This document shows, piece after piece, positions 33,827-43,964 of a stretch of DNA of 64,000 nucleotides. The notes under the pieces were generated by a model. The model was not told where the DNA came from. It made no database searches and saw nothing but the letters and a program-made list of their open reading frames with translations. Numbering within the stretch: the stretch's first letter is position 1; every line of letters starts with the position of its first letter. The stretch comes from Sorghum bicolor. Its lineage: Eukaryota > Streptophyta > Magnoliopsida > Poales > Poaceae. The translations under genes and the position numbers were made by a program. The stretch lies in assembly GCF_000003195.3 (NCBI RefSeq), contig NC_012877.2:11821106-11885105 (forward strand), in the 5' to 3' direction.

Positions 33827-36800
33827 TTAGCGTGCTACAGTCCTTCCTTGTCCATCGTGGCGCACCCATGGCAATGAGGATTGTGGGATACTTTTCTCAA
33901 CATTTTTTATGTTTTCTTGAAAGTTTGTAAAAAGAGACATCTCGCTGAATTGGTTAACATCCTCCAAATCCATTACACCATCAACTCCTATAATTTGTTG
34001 CTTTCCAGGAATAACTATATGCTTTGGCTTGTGGCTATTTTTCTTTTCATCCTTAGAAAGGATTTGTTCCACATAGAAGACTTGTGCGGCACGGTTAGCA
34101 AGGATCCACGGATCATCTTTATAACCTACTTTACTTAGGTCAAGAACTCTCTGGCCATAGTTATCCACAGTGACATGTTTATCTTGAACCCATCGGCATC
34201 GGAACACTGGAATCTGCAGGAGTGGACCATATTCTACCTCCCATATGTCATTAATGAACCCAAAGTATGTATTTGTTTCACCAGTTGCATCATCTATAGC
34301 CTCGCATCGAACGCCACTATTCTGTCCCATGCTCTTGGTGTCCCTATAGCTGGTGGAAAATGAAAAGCCACTAATGTCATAGCTCTGCCATGATGTGACC
34401 TGGCTTGATGGTCCAGATGCTAACATCTTAATGGTTTCTGATTCCTCTGTCATGTCCAAATCCTTTAACCATGTGGTGAACTGACGCTTGTGTTCCTTGT
34501 GTACCCAATCATTTGTGCATCCTGGATTCTTCTCACGAAGCTCTTTCATGTGCTGCTCAATGAATGGGTCCATTATTATGAGTTGTTGCAGTATGCTATA
34601 ATGTGCCTCTAGGACTATGTTGTAATCTGGTGGGATGAATGATTTTCGTCCCATTCTCCCGCGTCCATCAAGCCTTCCCTCATGTCGCAATGGAGGCAAA
34701 CCAATTGATACCTGGTCTTTTAGGAGATTATTACATAATGGTCCTCCAGACTCAATGGCCTCTTCTGTAGTGTACGCCTCTATCATGGAACCCTCTGGAT
34801 GAGCACGATTTGACATATAGCCATTCAATATTGACATGAAACGCTCATACGTCCACATTTCATGGAAATACATGGGACCTAATGCCTCTATTTGAGGTAC
34901 CAAATGAACAACAAGGTGTACCATTATATCAAAGAACGATGGGGGAAAGCACATCTCCAACTGGCTCAATGTCTCTGCAGCAAATTTTTGTAGGGACTCT
35001 AACTCATCACGGACAATTACCTTCTCAGATATCTTATTAAAGAAGTAGCACAACCGTGTGATTGCCATCTTTAAGAACACTGGATTTATAGCCCTGATGG
35101 CGATAGGAAGGAAAGTGGTCAGCATGACATGACAATCATGTGAGTTGTAGTTGGTGAATGTAAGGTCTTTCATTGACACAAGACTTCTTATGTTGGAGCA
35201 GAAACCAGATGGAACTTTTAAATTCTTCAACCACACACACATTGCATGTTTCTCCTCTCTGTTCAGGTTGTAGCTTGCTGCCGGTAGGTGGTACTTCCCA
35301 TTCTCTAGGAGTACAGGGTGAAGTTCTTTTCTGATCTTTAAATGTTGCATGTCCAAACGTGAATTGAGACCTTCCTTTGTCTTGCTCTTTATGTCTAACA
35401 AGGTTCCAATTACACTTTCAAACACATTCTTCTGAACATGCATACCATCGATCGCATGTCGTACGTCCAAGTCTTTCCAGTACGATAAGTACTTGAAGAA
35501 AATGGACTTCTTCTTGAATGTGTCCCCTTCATTTGCTTTGACAACCTTTCTTGGTTTCCCATCTTTGGTCTTCTTTCCAAAAACAAACTTCACATTCTCA
35601 ACTATCTTGTACACTCTATGCCCTTTACTACAACCTGATGGAGCAGTAGATTTTGATTTATCAATATTGTCGAAGTACTTATTCATCTTTTGTAAGCGGT
35701 ACTTATGGCCTACCGGTAGCCATCTTCTGTGCCTCATGTACACTATCTTGTTAGATGCAGGAAGAGACACGTGCCATGTTCCATCTATGCACTCTACACA
35801 ACCAACCTTTCCCTTGAACTGACCTGATAATGAGAAGAGAGCAGGGTAATCATTAATTGTGACAATAATAATTGCTCTCAGTGTGAATGTCTCTTTGCGG
35901 AACGCATCGATCATGTCCACACCTACTTCCCATAGTGTTTGCATGTCTTGCATTAAGGGCTCTAGAAATACATCCATATCAACTCCAGGTTGTGTAGGTC
36001 CAGAAATAAGAATGGTTAGCAAAAGATATTTTCTCTTTTGACACAACCATGGAGGAAGGTTGTATATTGTCAGGATCACCGGCCATGTGCTGTGCGTGCT
36101 GCTCCTTTCGCCAAATGGATTCATTCCATCAGTACTCAGTGCAAACCTTACATTCCGTGGATCGTCAGCAAAGTCTGGATATTTCTTATTGAAATCTTTC
36201 CATTGCTTTGCATCTGCTGGATGTCGTAACTTTCCATCATCTTTCCTTTCATCCGAAGCATGCCAGGTCATAAGTTCAGCGTCTTCAGGGTTTGCAAACA
36301 AACACCTCAAACGATCAACCACGGGGAGATACCATATCACCAAAGCAGGAATTCTTCTCAATGTATAATAGTCCACTTCTTCATTGCTACTAGGCTTCGA
36401 GCGTTTGTCTTGTTGAGTCTTTGTTTGGGTCTTCTTTCGCTTCCTCCCTATAGAAACAGAGGCTAGATTCTCTTCCTCCCGATAATCTTTGTTTGTCTTG
36501 TATCTACTGACACCACAGTTTGGACAACTATCTAAGTCTTTAAATTGATCACCCCAATATAGAATACAATGATTTCTACATGCGTGGATCTTCTCAACAC
36601 CTATCGTAAGTGGACTGACTAGCTTCTTTGCATAGTATGTGTTAGCAGGCACTTTGTTCTCCTTAGGAAGAAGGTCTCCAAGTACACGCAAGAAATCATT
36701 GAAGCTAGCATCGGACCAACCATGTCTAGCCTTCACCGTCAAAAACTGAAGAACAGCACGTAATGTCGACCACTCTTTGGTACAACCATTCGACTCATCG

Positions 36801-37309
36801 TACAAAGTGTCCTCTGCTGCCTTCTTCAATGCTTCCATTCCCTTCATGAAGAATATTGATGGATCTGCACAACGGTTCATTATTGCCTCTAAGAAATATG
36901 CATCTTCAACAGCATCTGTGTTAGCATGCTGAGTTTCATTGACATCAGACGTATGAGTTTCATTGACACCTGGCATAGCATGAAATTCATTGAGAGGTGG
37001 CATTTGATCCTCCACATTGATGTTAGTTGCAGTGTTGTCTGTTGTCCGCATATAAGGTGCAGAACTACCCTCACCATGTTTTGTCCAAATCAAGTAGTCC
37101 TCCATAAATCCTCTACAAACCAGATGGGAAGTAATTGCTTCTACATTGTCAAATACCACAATATTTTTGCAGTCTGCGCGTGGACAACATATGTGCTTCG
37201 CCTTTGTTCTGCGAGCATGTATCTTTGCAACATCAATAAACTTTTGGACCTCCACTACATATGATGGGTCCAATCTTGATAAGTTGTACATCCATAATGA
37301 CCTCTCCAT
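33827..37309 (-). CDS. CACTA TNP2-type transposase
   Basis: Uninterrupted 1,160-codon frame on the minus strand. Domains in order: Transpos_assoc zinc-like region (about 1-85, with HICCPRADCKN); a PNCGVSRY cysteine motif (about 270); the TNP2/Transposase_21 core (about 320-620) with LSTDGMNPFGE, PGVDMDVFLEPLM and GCVECIDGTW; a RHAIDGMHVQKNV stretch; a DUF4218 region (about 690-830, MYFHEMWTYERFM); and a DUF4216 region near 1010-1060 (VFRCRWV). TNP2 binds the terminal inverted repeats and cuts the ends. The length is at the long end of the family and includes all expected domains. The promoter and leader exon are at about 38062-37929, with an intron before the ATG. It could still be functional if transcribed. 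Confidence 0.92.
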   Translation of the reverse strand: MERSLWMYNLSRLDPSYVVEVQKFIDVAKIHARRTKAKHICCPRADCKNIVVFDNVEAITSHLVCRGFMEDYLIWTKHGEGSSAPYMRTTDNTATNINVEDQMPPLNEFHAMPGVNETHTSDVNETQHANTDAVEDAYFLEAIMNRCADPSIFFMKGMEALKKAAEDTLYDESNGCTKEWSTLRAVLQFLTVKARHGWSDASFNDFLRVLGDLLPKENKVPANTYYAKKLVSPLTIGVEKIHACRNHCILYWGDQFKDLDSCPNCGVSRYKTNKDYREEENLASVSIGRKRKKTQTKTQQDKRSKPSSNEEVDYYTLRRIPALVIWYLPVVDRLRCLFANPEDAELMTWHASDERKDDGKLRHPADAKQWKDFNKKYPDFADDPRNVRFALSTDGMNPFGERSSTHSTWPVILTIYNLPPWLCQKRKYLLLTILISGPTQPGVDMDVFLEPLMQDMQTLWEVGVDMIDAFRKETFTLRAIIIVTINDYPALFSLSGQFKGKVGCVECIDGTWHVSLPASNKIVYMRHRRWLPVGHKYRLQKMNKYFDNIDKSKSTAPSGCSKGHRVYKIVENVKFVFGKKTKDGKPRKVVKANEGDTFKKKSIFFKYLSYWKDLDVRHAIDGMHVQKNVFESVIGTLLDIKSKTKEGLNSRLDMQHLKIRKELHPVLLENGKYHLPAASYNLNREEKHAMCVWLKNLKVPSGFCSNIRSLVSMKDLTFTNYNSHDCHVMLTTFLPIAIRAINPVFLKMAITRLCYFFNKISEKVIVRDELESLQKFAAETLSQLEMCFPPSFFDIMVHLVVHLVPQIEALGPMYFHEMWTYERFMSILNGYMSNRAHPEGSMIEAYTTEEAIESGGPLCNNLLKDQVSIGLPPLRHEGRLDGRGRMGRKSFIPPDYNIVLEAHYSILQQLIIMDPFIEQHMKELREKNPGCTNDWVHKEHKRQFTTWLKDLDMTEESETIKMLASGPSSQVTSWQSYDISGFSFSTSYRDTKSMGQNSGVRCEAIDDATGETNTYFGFINDIWEVEYGPLLQIPVFRCRWVQDKHVTVDNYGQRVLDLSKVGYKDDPWILANRAAQVFYVEQILSKDEKKNSHKPKHIVIPGKQQIIGVDGVMDLEDVNQFSEMSLFTNFQENIKNVEKSIPQSSLPWVRHDGQGRTVAR

Positions 37310-37923
37310 ATTTAGCTGTAATTAGTTAAGAACAATTAATGTAGGTCAATCTAAAAACAAAACTAATATAACTCCCGAAAACAGATTTAACTAAGATACT
37401 AACCTCCTTCTACTAAACAGAGATGAAAACCTACCCCTTACAGAGTTTACAATTTATGGAATTTAAATAATTGTTGAAGCCCATTTTCATAAATATAAGA
37501 AATAATTGTATAAAATTTAGGAATAATTCAAGGATTTCTATGAAGTATTTATGCACAAAGATTTGAAAAAGTATTTATTTGCCATTTTATGATTTTCAAC
37601 ATTTTAATGTTTGAGTTTATAAAGTCTAATTCATCTGAAAAAAGAAAAGTTAAAACTGAATCAAAATTATAAACTTCAAAATGTCCTCATCATTACTCTT
37701 TTGTATAGATCTACTCACAAGAATTCTAAAAAGTATTTATTTTCTATTTTTTTAATTTCTACAATTTACTATGAATTTACATAAAAATTTAGCTAAAACT
37801 CTCTCTCTTGCCCTATGAACCCTAACCCTAAGCAAGAATGTTTCATGAACTCTAGATCTAGAGCACCTCTAATACAAGAATTGAACCATAGAATCACTAA
37901 AAAAATAGCATCAAGGGCTCCAA

Positions 37924-38062
37924 CTAACCTTTTGGAAGTTTCTCACCAAAGAAATGAGGATCAAAACCTCCCCCCTTGGAAACTGGAATCGTCTGGTCCG
38001 CCTGGTCCGTGAGCTCACGGGAGTAACTGTTCTTGTCTGGAGGTGGACGAAGGGTATTTATA
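37924..38062 (-). promoter_or_regulatory. TATA box and leader exon of the TNP2 gene
   Basis: TATAAATACCC (minus, 38062-38052) lies just inside the subterminal repeats. A leader exon follows and ends at 37929 before a donor GTTAGT (37928-37923). The same design is seen at 14393-14534. The intron would run to near the ATG at 37309. Frames on the plus strand here are not credible genes. Confidence 0.6.
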
Positions 38063-38069
38063 GCAGACT

Positions 38070-38320
38070 TAGCACAGGCGGCTCATAAAGAGGGCCGCCT
38101 GTGTAAATACATTAGCACAGGCGGTCCTCTATACAAACCGCCTGTGTAAACAGACACATTTACACAGGCGGTTGTCTTAAATCGGCCGCCTGTATTAATG
38201 GTATTTACACAGGCGGTTCGTATTGTAAGCCGCCTGTGTAAATGTGAAGTTTACACAGGCGGTGTAGTTAAGAAGACCGCCTGTGTAAACGTCTTTACAC
38301 AGGCGGTTTTCTTGTTGGGG
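38070..38320. repeat. CACTA subterminal repeats, 5' end of the element
   Basis: About ten copies of ACAGGCGG or CCGCCTGT in direct and inverted order, each followed or preceded by GTAAA. They adjoin the TATA box of the TNP2 gene, so binding of an element-encoded protein here could also regulate transcription, as known for Spm. Confidence 0.88.
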
Positions 38321-38413
38321 CCTCTGAAATTTTTCTACTAGCGCCATGATATTGTGAACCGCCAGTGAAAAAAAAACAACGTGCCAGCAAAAACGATTTT
38401 TGTACTAGTGATC

Positions 38414-38807
38414 CCAAGCCATTGATGGAGCAATTACACGTAGCCGAGTCAAGAAGCTACAACAAGAGGTGAACGCGCTACATTGTGAGAGTTCTATTAA
38501 TGTTAATGAGAATATTATACTACCTAAGTGTTCTACTTTGGTTGTGATTAGGTATACACATGAGGAGGGAGGTGACCTGGACCGCAAGGATTGGAACAAC
38601 ACGGTGCAGAACGGACCAGTTGAAAGAAGGGCAGATCGGACCAGTACGGTGCAGAACAGACCAGTTGAAAGAAAAGATCATAACTTTCACTTCCGAGATG
38701 CTATGAAGGCCCATGAGCACTTGTTGGAAAGCTCCTCGAGTCTACTTTCTAACACCACCGGTGCCGACCAGTTTGGCAATACCAGTAAAGCTGCCGACCT
38801 GTTTTAG
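38414..38807 (+). pseudogene. C-terminal CR-type tail of the element B polyprotein
   Basis: Beyond the CACTA insertion the frame resumes with AIDGAITRSR-KKLQQEV and continues to TAG after AADLF at 38807. The basic RSR-KKLQQEV stretch is the conserved tail of the integrase in this retrotransposon group, encoded within the 3' LTR. The transposon separates it from the rest of integrase by 10.6 kb. Confidence 0.75.
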
Positions 38808-40653
38808 TCAACACTGGTCATCGAGTCATCAGTCTGCATGTAGTTCATGTTGCCGTGCAAAACTGTACCAATCTACCAGGTTTCGGGGTACATGCTGCAC
38901 ATTGAGTGAAAGCTTATCAAGTTAACTTTCCGTTGCAACAAACCGCACGTTATTTGGAGTTACCAAGAAGGAGTTATGGCTAAAACATTGAAGACTGCAC
39001 AGAAGACAAAACGCCCACGCAGAAACTCTCTAGGAAGGCATCTCGAGGAGGCCCGTTCACACAGTTCGTATTAACTATTTTGTTTCGACTTTCCACCTAT
39101 CTAGCAGGCATGTTGCTAGTATAAATACCCCCTAGACTCATTGTTATCTAAGACTTATGATATTGAGAATACAAACCACTTTGTTCAGCTGTGTGCTAAC
39201 AAATTCAGAGAGAGATCTCTACCACATTGCTCTTGTGTTTTCCTTCGCGGAGATTACAGAAGCGGACGCGTCATCGGCACCCAATCCGTGCTCCTGATCC
39301 TCGAGTTCAGGTTGCGTAGGTTGGTTCTTCAAGAGTGTGGTTGGGCGAATCCTTGTTTCAGGCTGCCGTATAGAGACGGTGGTTGGCTCCTTGTGCGTGT
39401 CGTCAGGTTGCACTAGTTATCCTCGCTGCTTGCAGCAAGTTATCGGCTGATCTTCAGGTAGTTATCCTACGTCGTGAAGATCGGGACAACAACCTCATCA
39501 GAACGTGAGTGTACTAATTAAGATTCAAGATCGTCCAAGGATAACTATATAATTATTTTTGGTGGGAAGAGAGGAAGTTTCCTGAGAGTTCTCTAGTTGA
39601 TCTAAGAATCAAGAATTACTTCAAAGATTATTTATTTCGGGACATCAGAACACTAACCACAGAAAGAGTTGAGAAGGGGGCTAGGAAGGTCTGACTACTG
39701 TCCTACAAACACCGATCCGAACGAGGTGGAATACGTCGACCGTTAGGGCTGTCACTACCCTAGGGCTACCACAACAATCCGCAGGATTGAGTGCAATTCC
39801 AGGTAATTGCAAGACTAAACACCATGTCTAATCTATTAATTACTACTCTAGCGTTATAAAGACTAGAGCACTTGATGCAAGCGGGAATCCAATAAATAAC
39901 TTGAATGTAAATAAAAGTAATTAAAGAACTCAGGAATTATGAATTGAAGAACTTGGAGAACGATGAAGAACGAACCAGTTGCTGTAAAAGTATAATGTTG
40001 AGGAAGATCCGACAGATCCAGCTCCTCCTCCTCCGCTCTCCTCTTCTCTCTCCCTATTTTCTAGATTACAACTAGAACTAACTAGAACTAGAACTAGAGG
40101 AACTTGAACTAGCTGAACTAGAACTAGATGAACTAGAACTAGAACTAGATGAACTAGAGGGATCCTCTCTACTTGGATGAAGAATTGAAACCCTAACTTT
40201 AATTCTGTAGAAGAGGTATGCTCTCTAGAGGCCAGGGGGCATTGCTTATATAGTCTTTTCAGATGAATCTAGGCCGTCGGATCAAACCGACATTAACTGC
40301 ACGGTTTTCCTTGATCCTTTAGGTCGGTGGAGCGTAATCCGCGAAACGGGTCCTGTTTGGACTCTGTAGCTGGGCGGGCGCCCTGCCCCCGGGCCCGATC
40401 GGCCTCCCGTTCGTTCCCGTGGCTTCTGGAGTCTTTTAGATGATAGAAAATTGCGCGGCACGTAAGTGTCTCTATGTAAACCCGACGTGTGGGCCTTTCC
40501 TCTGTATTTCTTGATAACCCCCTGCAGAAATAGACAAACACCAAAACTCGTGAAATTCTGTCAGATAAAACCCTAAGTCTGGGTGTTAGTTGCATTTGGA
40601 TCATTTTCCATGATTAGTTGATGGTTAAATGTGAGCATTAAGGACCGTCAACA

Positions 40654-40668
40654 AGCTCCCCCAAGCTT
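40654..40668 (-). promoter_or_regulatory. Polypurine tract of element A
   Basis: AAGCTTGGGGGAGCT on the minus strand, immediately before the 3' LTR start TGTTGACGG at 40653. Confidence 0.85.
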
Positions 40669-42789
40669 AACCTTTGCTTGTCCCTGAGCAAAGATGAACT
40701 CAAAAGTTTCTGCAGTGGTTTCATGCCTTAAAGATATACATGCGTTCAAACAAGATCTCATCTTTGGGTTAGGGTAAACTGTTAAGATTTAAACTTACTT
40801 ATTTTTCCTTCCACCATGTGGCTTGCAACCGTCACTTGTGTCTTGAGCAGTTAAAAGATAGAACAGTCTAGTCAAGCGCCATGTCTCTTGTTCTTCGATT
40901 AACTATAGCTCTAGAGTTTTTACAGATTTTCAAATAAAACTCAGAGATTCCTTGTATGACTCTCTCTAGTCTCTCTTTTGTGGTATTTATAGATCTTTAC
41001 CAAGGCAGTAATGGTGTATGCCTTCTCTCAAAGTATGTGGTATTTTTTGTATGAGGCATAGTGGCATTGCCTTCTCTCTCACCCTACTCTAATAAGGTTT
41101 TGATATCTGGAGCTCATAGGTGGGAGATAGCTAATACATACTTACAAGACATTTATTGCATAGTCAAACCATGGATCCAGAAGAACAAGTCAATAAGTCA
41201 AATCAAGATGTGCATGTGTGGCGAATGAATGGTGTATGGTGATGATGGTGATAACAATGGTGAAAGTCTAATTCTACTTTTGCTCCTTTGAGGGGATACA
41301 TACCTTTCTTGCTCCTTTGAAACTTTTTGAGGAGAATGAGATACTCTATCTTTTCTTTTTCTTTTCTCTCAGGTGGGTATCTTGTACCCCTAATTCTACT
41401 GTCGGACACTTGTCCATTTTTACCTCTCGTCTCACTTTTTCTTTCGAGGTTCCGGGCACTTGCCCCTTTTTATTTCCTCGTATATTCTCTTTTTTTAGAG
41501 TACTCACCTCTTTAAATAATGTAGCAAGTGGTAGTAATTGAAATATCTTGAGCATTTATTTCACAGGGGAAAACATAAATAGGAGAATGTTTTTGGCTAT
41601 TCTCTCTCGGATTAGGAGTAGAATAATTTTGGGTGAATTTGGAGATGGAAATGAGTGGATGTATGTGGATGCGTACTTCCGGAGTAGAAGCAGCATGTAT
41701 GAGTGAACGTGCAAGTGAATCTTGATTTAACCACATGACAAGCTCCTAAGGGTCTACACAGCTTGACCACACTCAATGCTCATAAGCAGTAAAAAAGTAA
41801 ATGTGTGGTTCATAGTCTAATAAGCATGTATATATGGTTGTGGTAGGAATTTAAACTCTCATCATACAGGAACTCATCATGTGATATTTTAAAGATTTTG
41901 AAAGATAAAATTCTTCAGAATTCTAGCATCTCTAGGAACAGATAAACAGCAGCTCAACCTTCCCATATCATATCCGTTAACAACTTAGACTTTAGATCAA
42001 GTACTCTTCCCACAAGTTCAGGTTTAGAGCAAATCTTAATTAATAACATTCATGCCTAAACTTGAGAGAGATTTCAATTTTGAGAACTAGTCATGGCAGA
42101 GCAACTATTTATCATTTCCATATGAGAGCTTATCACGAGGGTTCATAGCAAACTTTACATATTTATTTATTTGGCAAACTAAGCAAAGATATATATATAT
42201 AAGCACAAATTCTTTATTTGGATTTTTATGATTATGCATCTTTTTATTATTTGAGTAAAGTATAAACATGAGTAGAACACTCAGCTGGATTTTGACGTAA
42301 TTTCTTCTAATGTAGCTAGCAGGTGGCAGAGGTGTATTTGAATGTCGGCAGCGATTAGGATGTCCTCCGTCTGCTAGTCTTCTCTGATCCTTGAATTCTA
42401 TGGAGCTCAAATAGACAACAAAGCTTTGCGGAACTAGTTAAGTGTTAGCATAAATATCTAGCCTTTATCATGTTGAGCCTTCTCAACAAATGTTACACTC
42501 TTTGGTAGGATCATAAATTTATTTTTATATTTTCATTTTTATAGCACATAAATATATTTATTTTATTTTTATGTGACCACAGTGAATGTACTTATGGGTT
42601 TTATGCCATGAGCATACTCACACGGGGCTTACTATTTTAAATATTTTTATTTTCTTTTCAAGATGATATGAACCTGATTAACTAAGCAAACTATTTTAAA
42701 TAATTGAAAGGAAAAAGATAACTACCAAGTTTACCTCTTGGCAAGGCGTTCGGTGTTTCTAAGTCCTCCGAACGGGACTCTCCGCTTCC
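40669..42789 (-). other. Long non-coding 3' region of element A
   Basis: About 2.1 kb without domains. It aligns in blocks with the same part of D (17161-19450): the CTTTGCTTGTCCCTGAGC start, CTCATAGGTGGGAGA near 41110, the GGAATTT-AACTCTCATCAT block near 41845, and the ATCATATCC-GT block near 41970. No RT, RNase H or integrase motifs are visible. Confidence 0.6.
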
Positions 42790-43960
42790 TCAGTCGTCCT
42801 GGGATTCGCTGGATGGCGTAGTCGGTGGTTCCGGTGGCGCCTGCTCTTCATGTATAACTATCTTCTCTCTACACACCTGACTCGGTGCTACGGTCTCCTT
42901 AGGACAGTTTTGTTTAAGCCGTATGTCTTCAGACCTTACTACTTCTCCTTCGTAGTCTGCCCATCCGTCCTTGATGATTTGCCTCCTCTGGTTGCAGTTG
43001 TGTCGTCTTCTTCTTGTCCTCACCTGCTTAGAGTCTTCAACTATATAGTTAGGGTTAGTAAAATAGTGGTGTACCTTCTCAGAGGGGAAGTGTATGTGGA
43101 CTTCTCCGGTTCCAATGTAGATGATTGCTTTAATGGTGCTGAGGAACAGTCTCCCAAGGATGATGAGTGGATCATACTCATCTTCAACCTTTCGAAATAT
43201 CTGATCTGCCATCTGGAGCTGAATGTATGTCAATTTTAGGGGCATAGTTCCAAATAGGAGCTGATAGGTGACTGCAGCCATTATGTTGACGCCTGACTCG
43301 GTGTCGCAAAGCGTCTTCTTGAAGTTGTATCCATTAATGGAGCACTGGATGCTTGGGATACCTGAGTCGTCCTTTTTGGTCAGGAACAGTGATTTAAGTC
43401 GACGATCTTGACCTCCTTGAACTGCAGTGACCATCTTAGCTGACTCGGTCCACATTTCCCTATTCCTGTTCCTCTTGTTGGTCCTCTTCCTTGGTTCATC
43501 TCGGGATTGCTCTGAGATTTGTGTAATCTTGTTCTCAAAGGAAAACATCTCCTACTTCCCCTTGATGTAGAAACTGATCGTGGCAGCACTAGCGTAGATG
43601 ACAGCTCCTGAGGTGTTCAGGAATGGCCTCCATAGGATGATGGGTGCCGTCTCATCAGTACCAGTCTCTATCACCACAAAGTCTGCTGGGGCATACAAGG
43701 TACCAACTCGGACGTAGAGGTTCTTCAATATTCCCTTTGGGAAACTTAGTGTCTGATTCTGGGCATAATGTTGACGCTGGAGCCAAAGTCGCAGAGTGCT
43801 TCTGGGAAGTCCACCATGCCGATGGAGATCGGGATGACGGGGCGTCCTGGATCACCTCTCTTGATTTTGTTGAGGACGGTTGTAGTTGTTGTTGTTGGTG
43901 TTGGTGTTGGTGTAGTTTACATCCTCAAGCATCTCAGGGCAGTGATTGCCTGAGTGTCCA
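42790..43960 (-). pseudogene. Gag end and two tandem retropepsin-like domains of element A
   Basis: On the minus strand: a zinc-knuckle end GHSGNHCPE with an Asn/Thr-rich stretch (43960-43865). A first protease unit follows (43860-43580) with GDPGRPVIPISIG, CDFGSSVNIMP and PFLNTSGAVIYAS. After a basic linker there is a second unit in an open frame of 252 codons (43548-42790) with KKDDSGIPSI, CDTESGVNIMA and ILGRLFLSTIKAIIYIG, then a basic tail and PPEPP end. The second unit has CDTES where CDTGS is expected, losing the key glycine. Frameshifts and stops lie in the first unit, and a central piece is missing from each unit. Confidence 0.75.
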
Positions 43961-43964
43961 GTAT

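Larger units (their letters stand above)
27833..38410 (-). mobile_element. Autonomous-type CACTA (En/Spm) transposon, 10,578 bp
   Basis: Left end CACTACTACGG, right end GTACTAGTG, flanked by the 3-bp duplication ATC (27830-27832, 38411-38413). The 5' LTR of B, which lacks the insertion, gives the empty site (GGCACCAGCTCAAGCC against GGCACC-ATC-CCAAGCC here). Arrays of ACAGGCGG / CCGCCTGT lie at both ends and in the middle. Two genes are on the minus strand, TNP2-type transposase first, then a Transposase_24/Ulp1 protein, so the element reads right to left. The terminal inverted repeats match only over the first 6-8 bases, and one TAG interrupts the second gene. Confidence 0.93.
20988..39500 (+). 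mobile_element. Element B, CRM-clade chromovirus (Ty3/gypsy)
   Basis: Complete LTR retrotransposon inserted in the 3' LTR of A, flanked by GAACG duplications (20983-20987, 39501-39505). Order: 5' LTR, initiator-Met primer site, gag-pol, polypurine tract, 3' LTR. The 3' LTR holds a CACTA transposon; without it B is 7,932 bp. LTR starts TGATGAGGACATCC, ends CCTCATCA, and the polyprotein runs into the 3' LTR, all features of the centromeric-retrotransposon (CRM) clade. By eye its two LTRs differ at roughly 50 of 1,090 positions. One frameshift and one nonsense codon make it non-functional. Confidence 0.9.
27758..39500 (+). repeat. 3' LTR of element B, split by the CACTA transposon
   Basis: Pieces 27758-27832 and 38414-39500 together form a 1,162-bp LTR matching 20988-22156. 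TATAAATA is at 39120-39127. The end CCTCATCA is followed by the GAACG duplication. Confidence 0.92.
20885..40653 (-). repeat. 3' LTR of element A, split by element B
   Basis: Minus-strand LTR from GTCAACA (40653) to TGTTGGGTATTTT (20885); without B and one GAACG copy it is 1,251 bp. The polypurine tract at 40654-40668 abuts it. It is cut at 20987/39501 by element B. It matches the solo LTR at 1811-3090 and the 5' LTR at 45712. By eye it differs from the 5' LTR at about 20 of 710 shared positions plus one 29-bp indel. The left flank is GTCGG; the partner duplication was lost with the right end of A. Confidence 0.9.
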
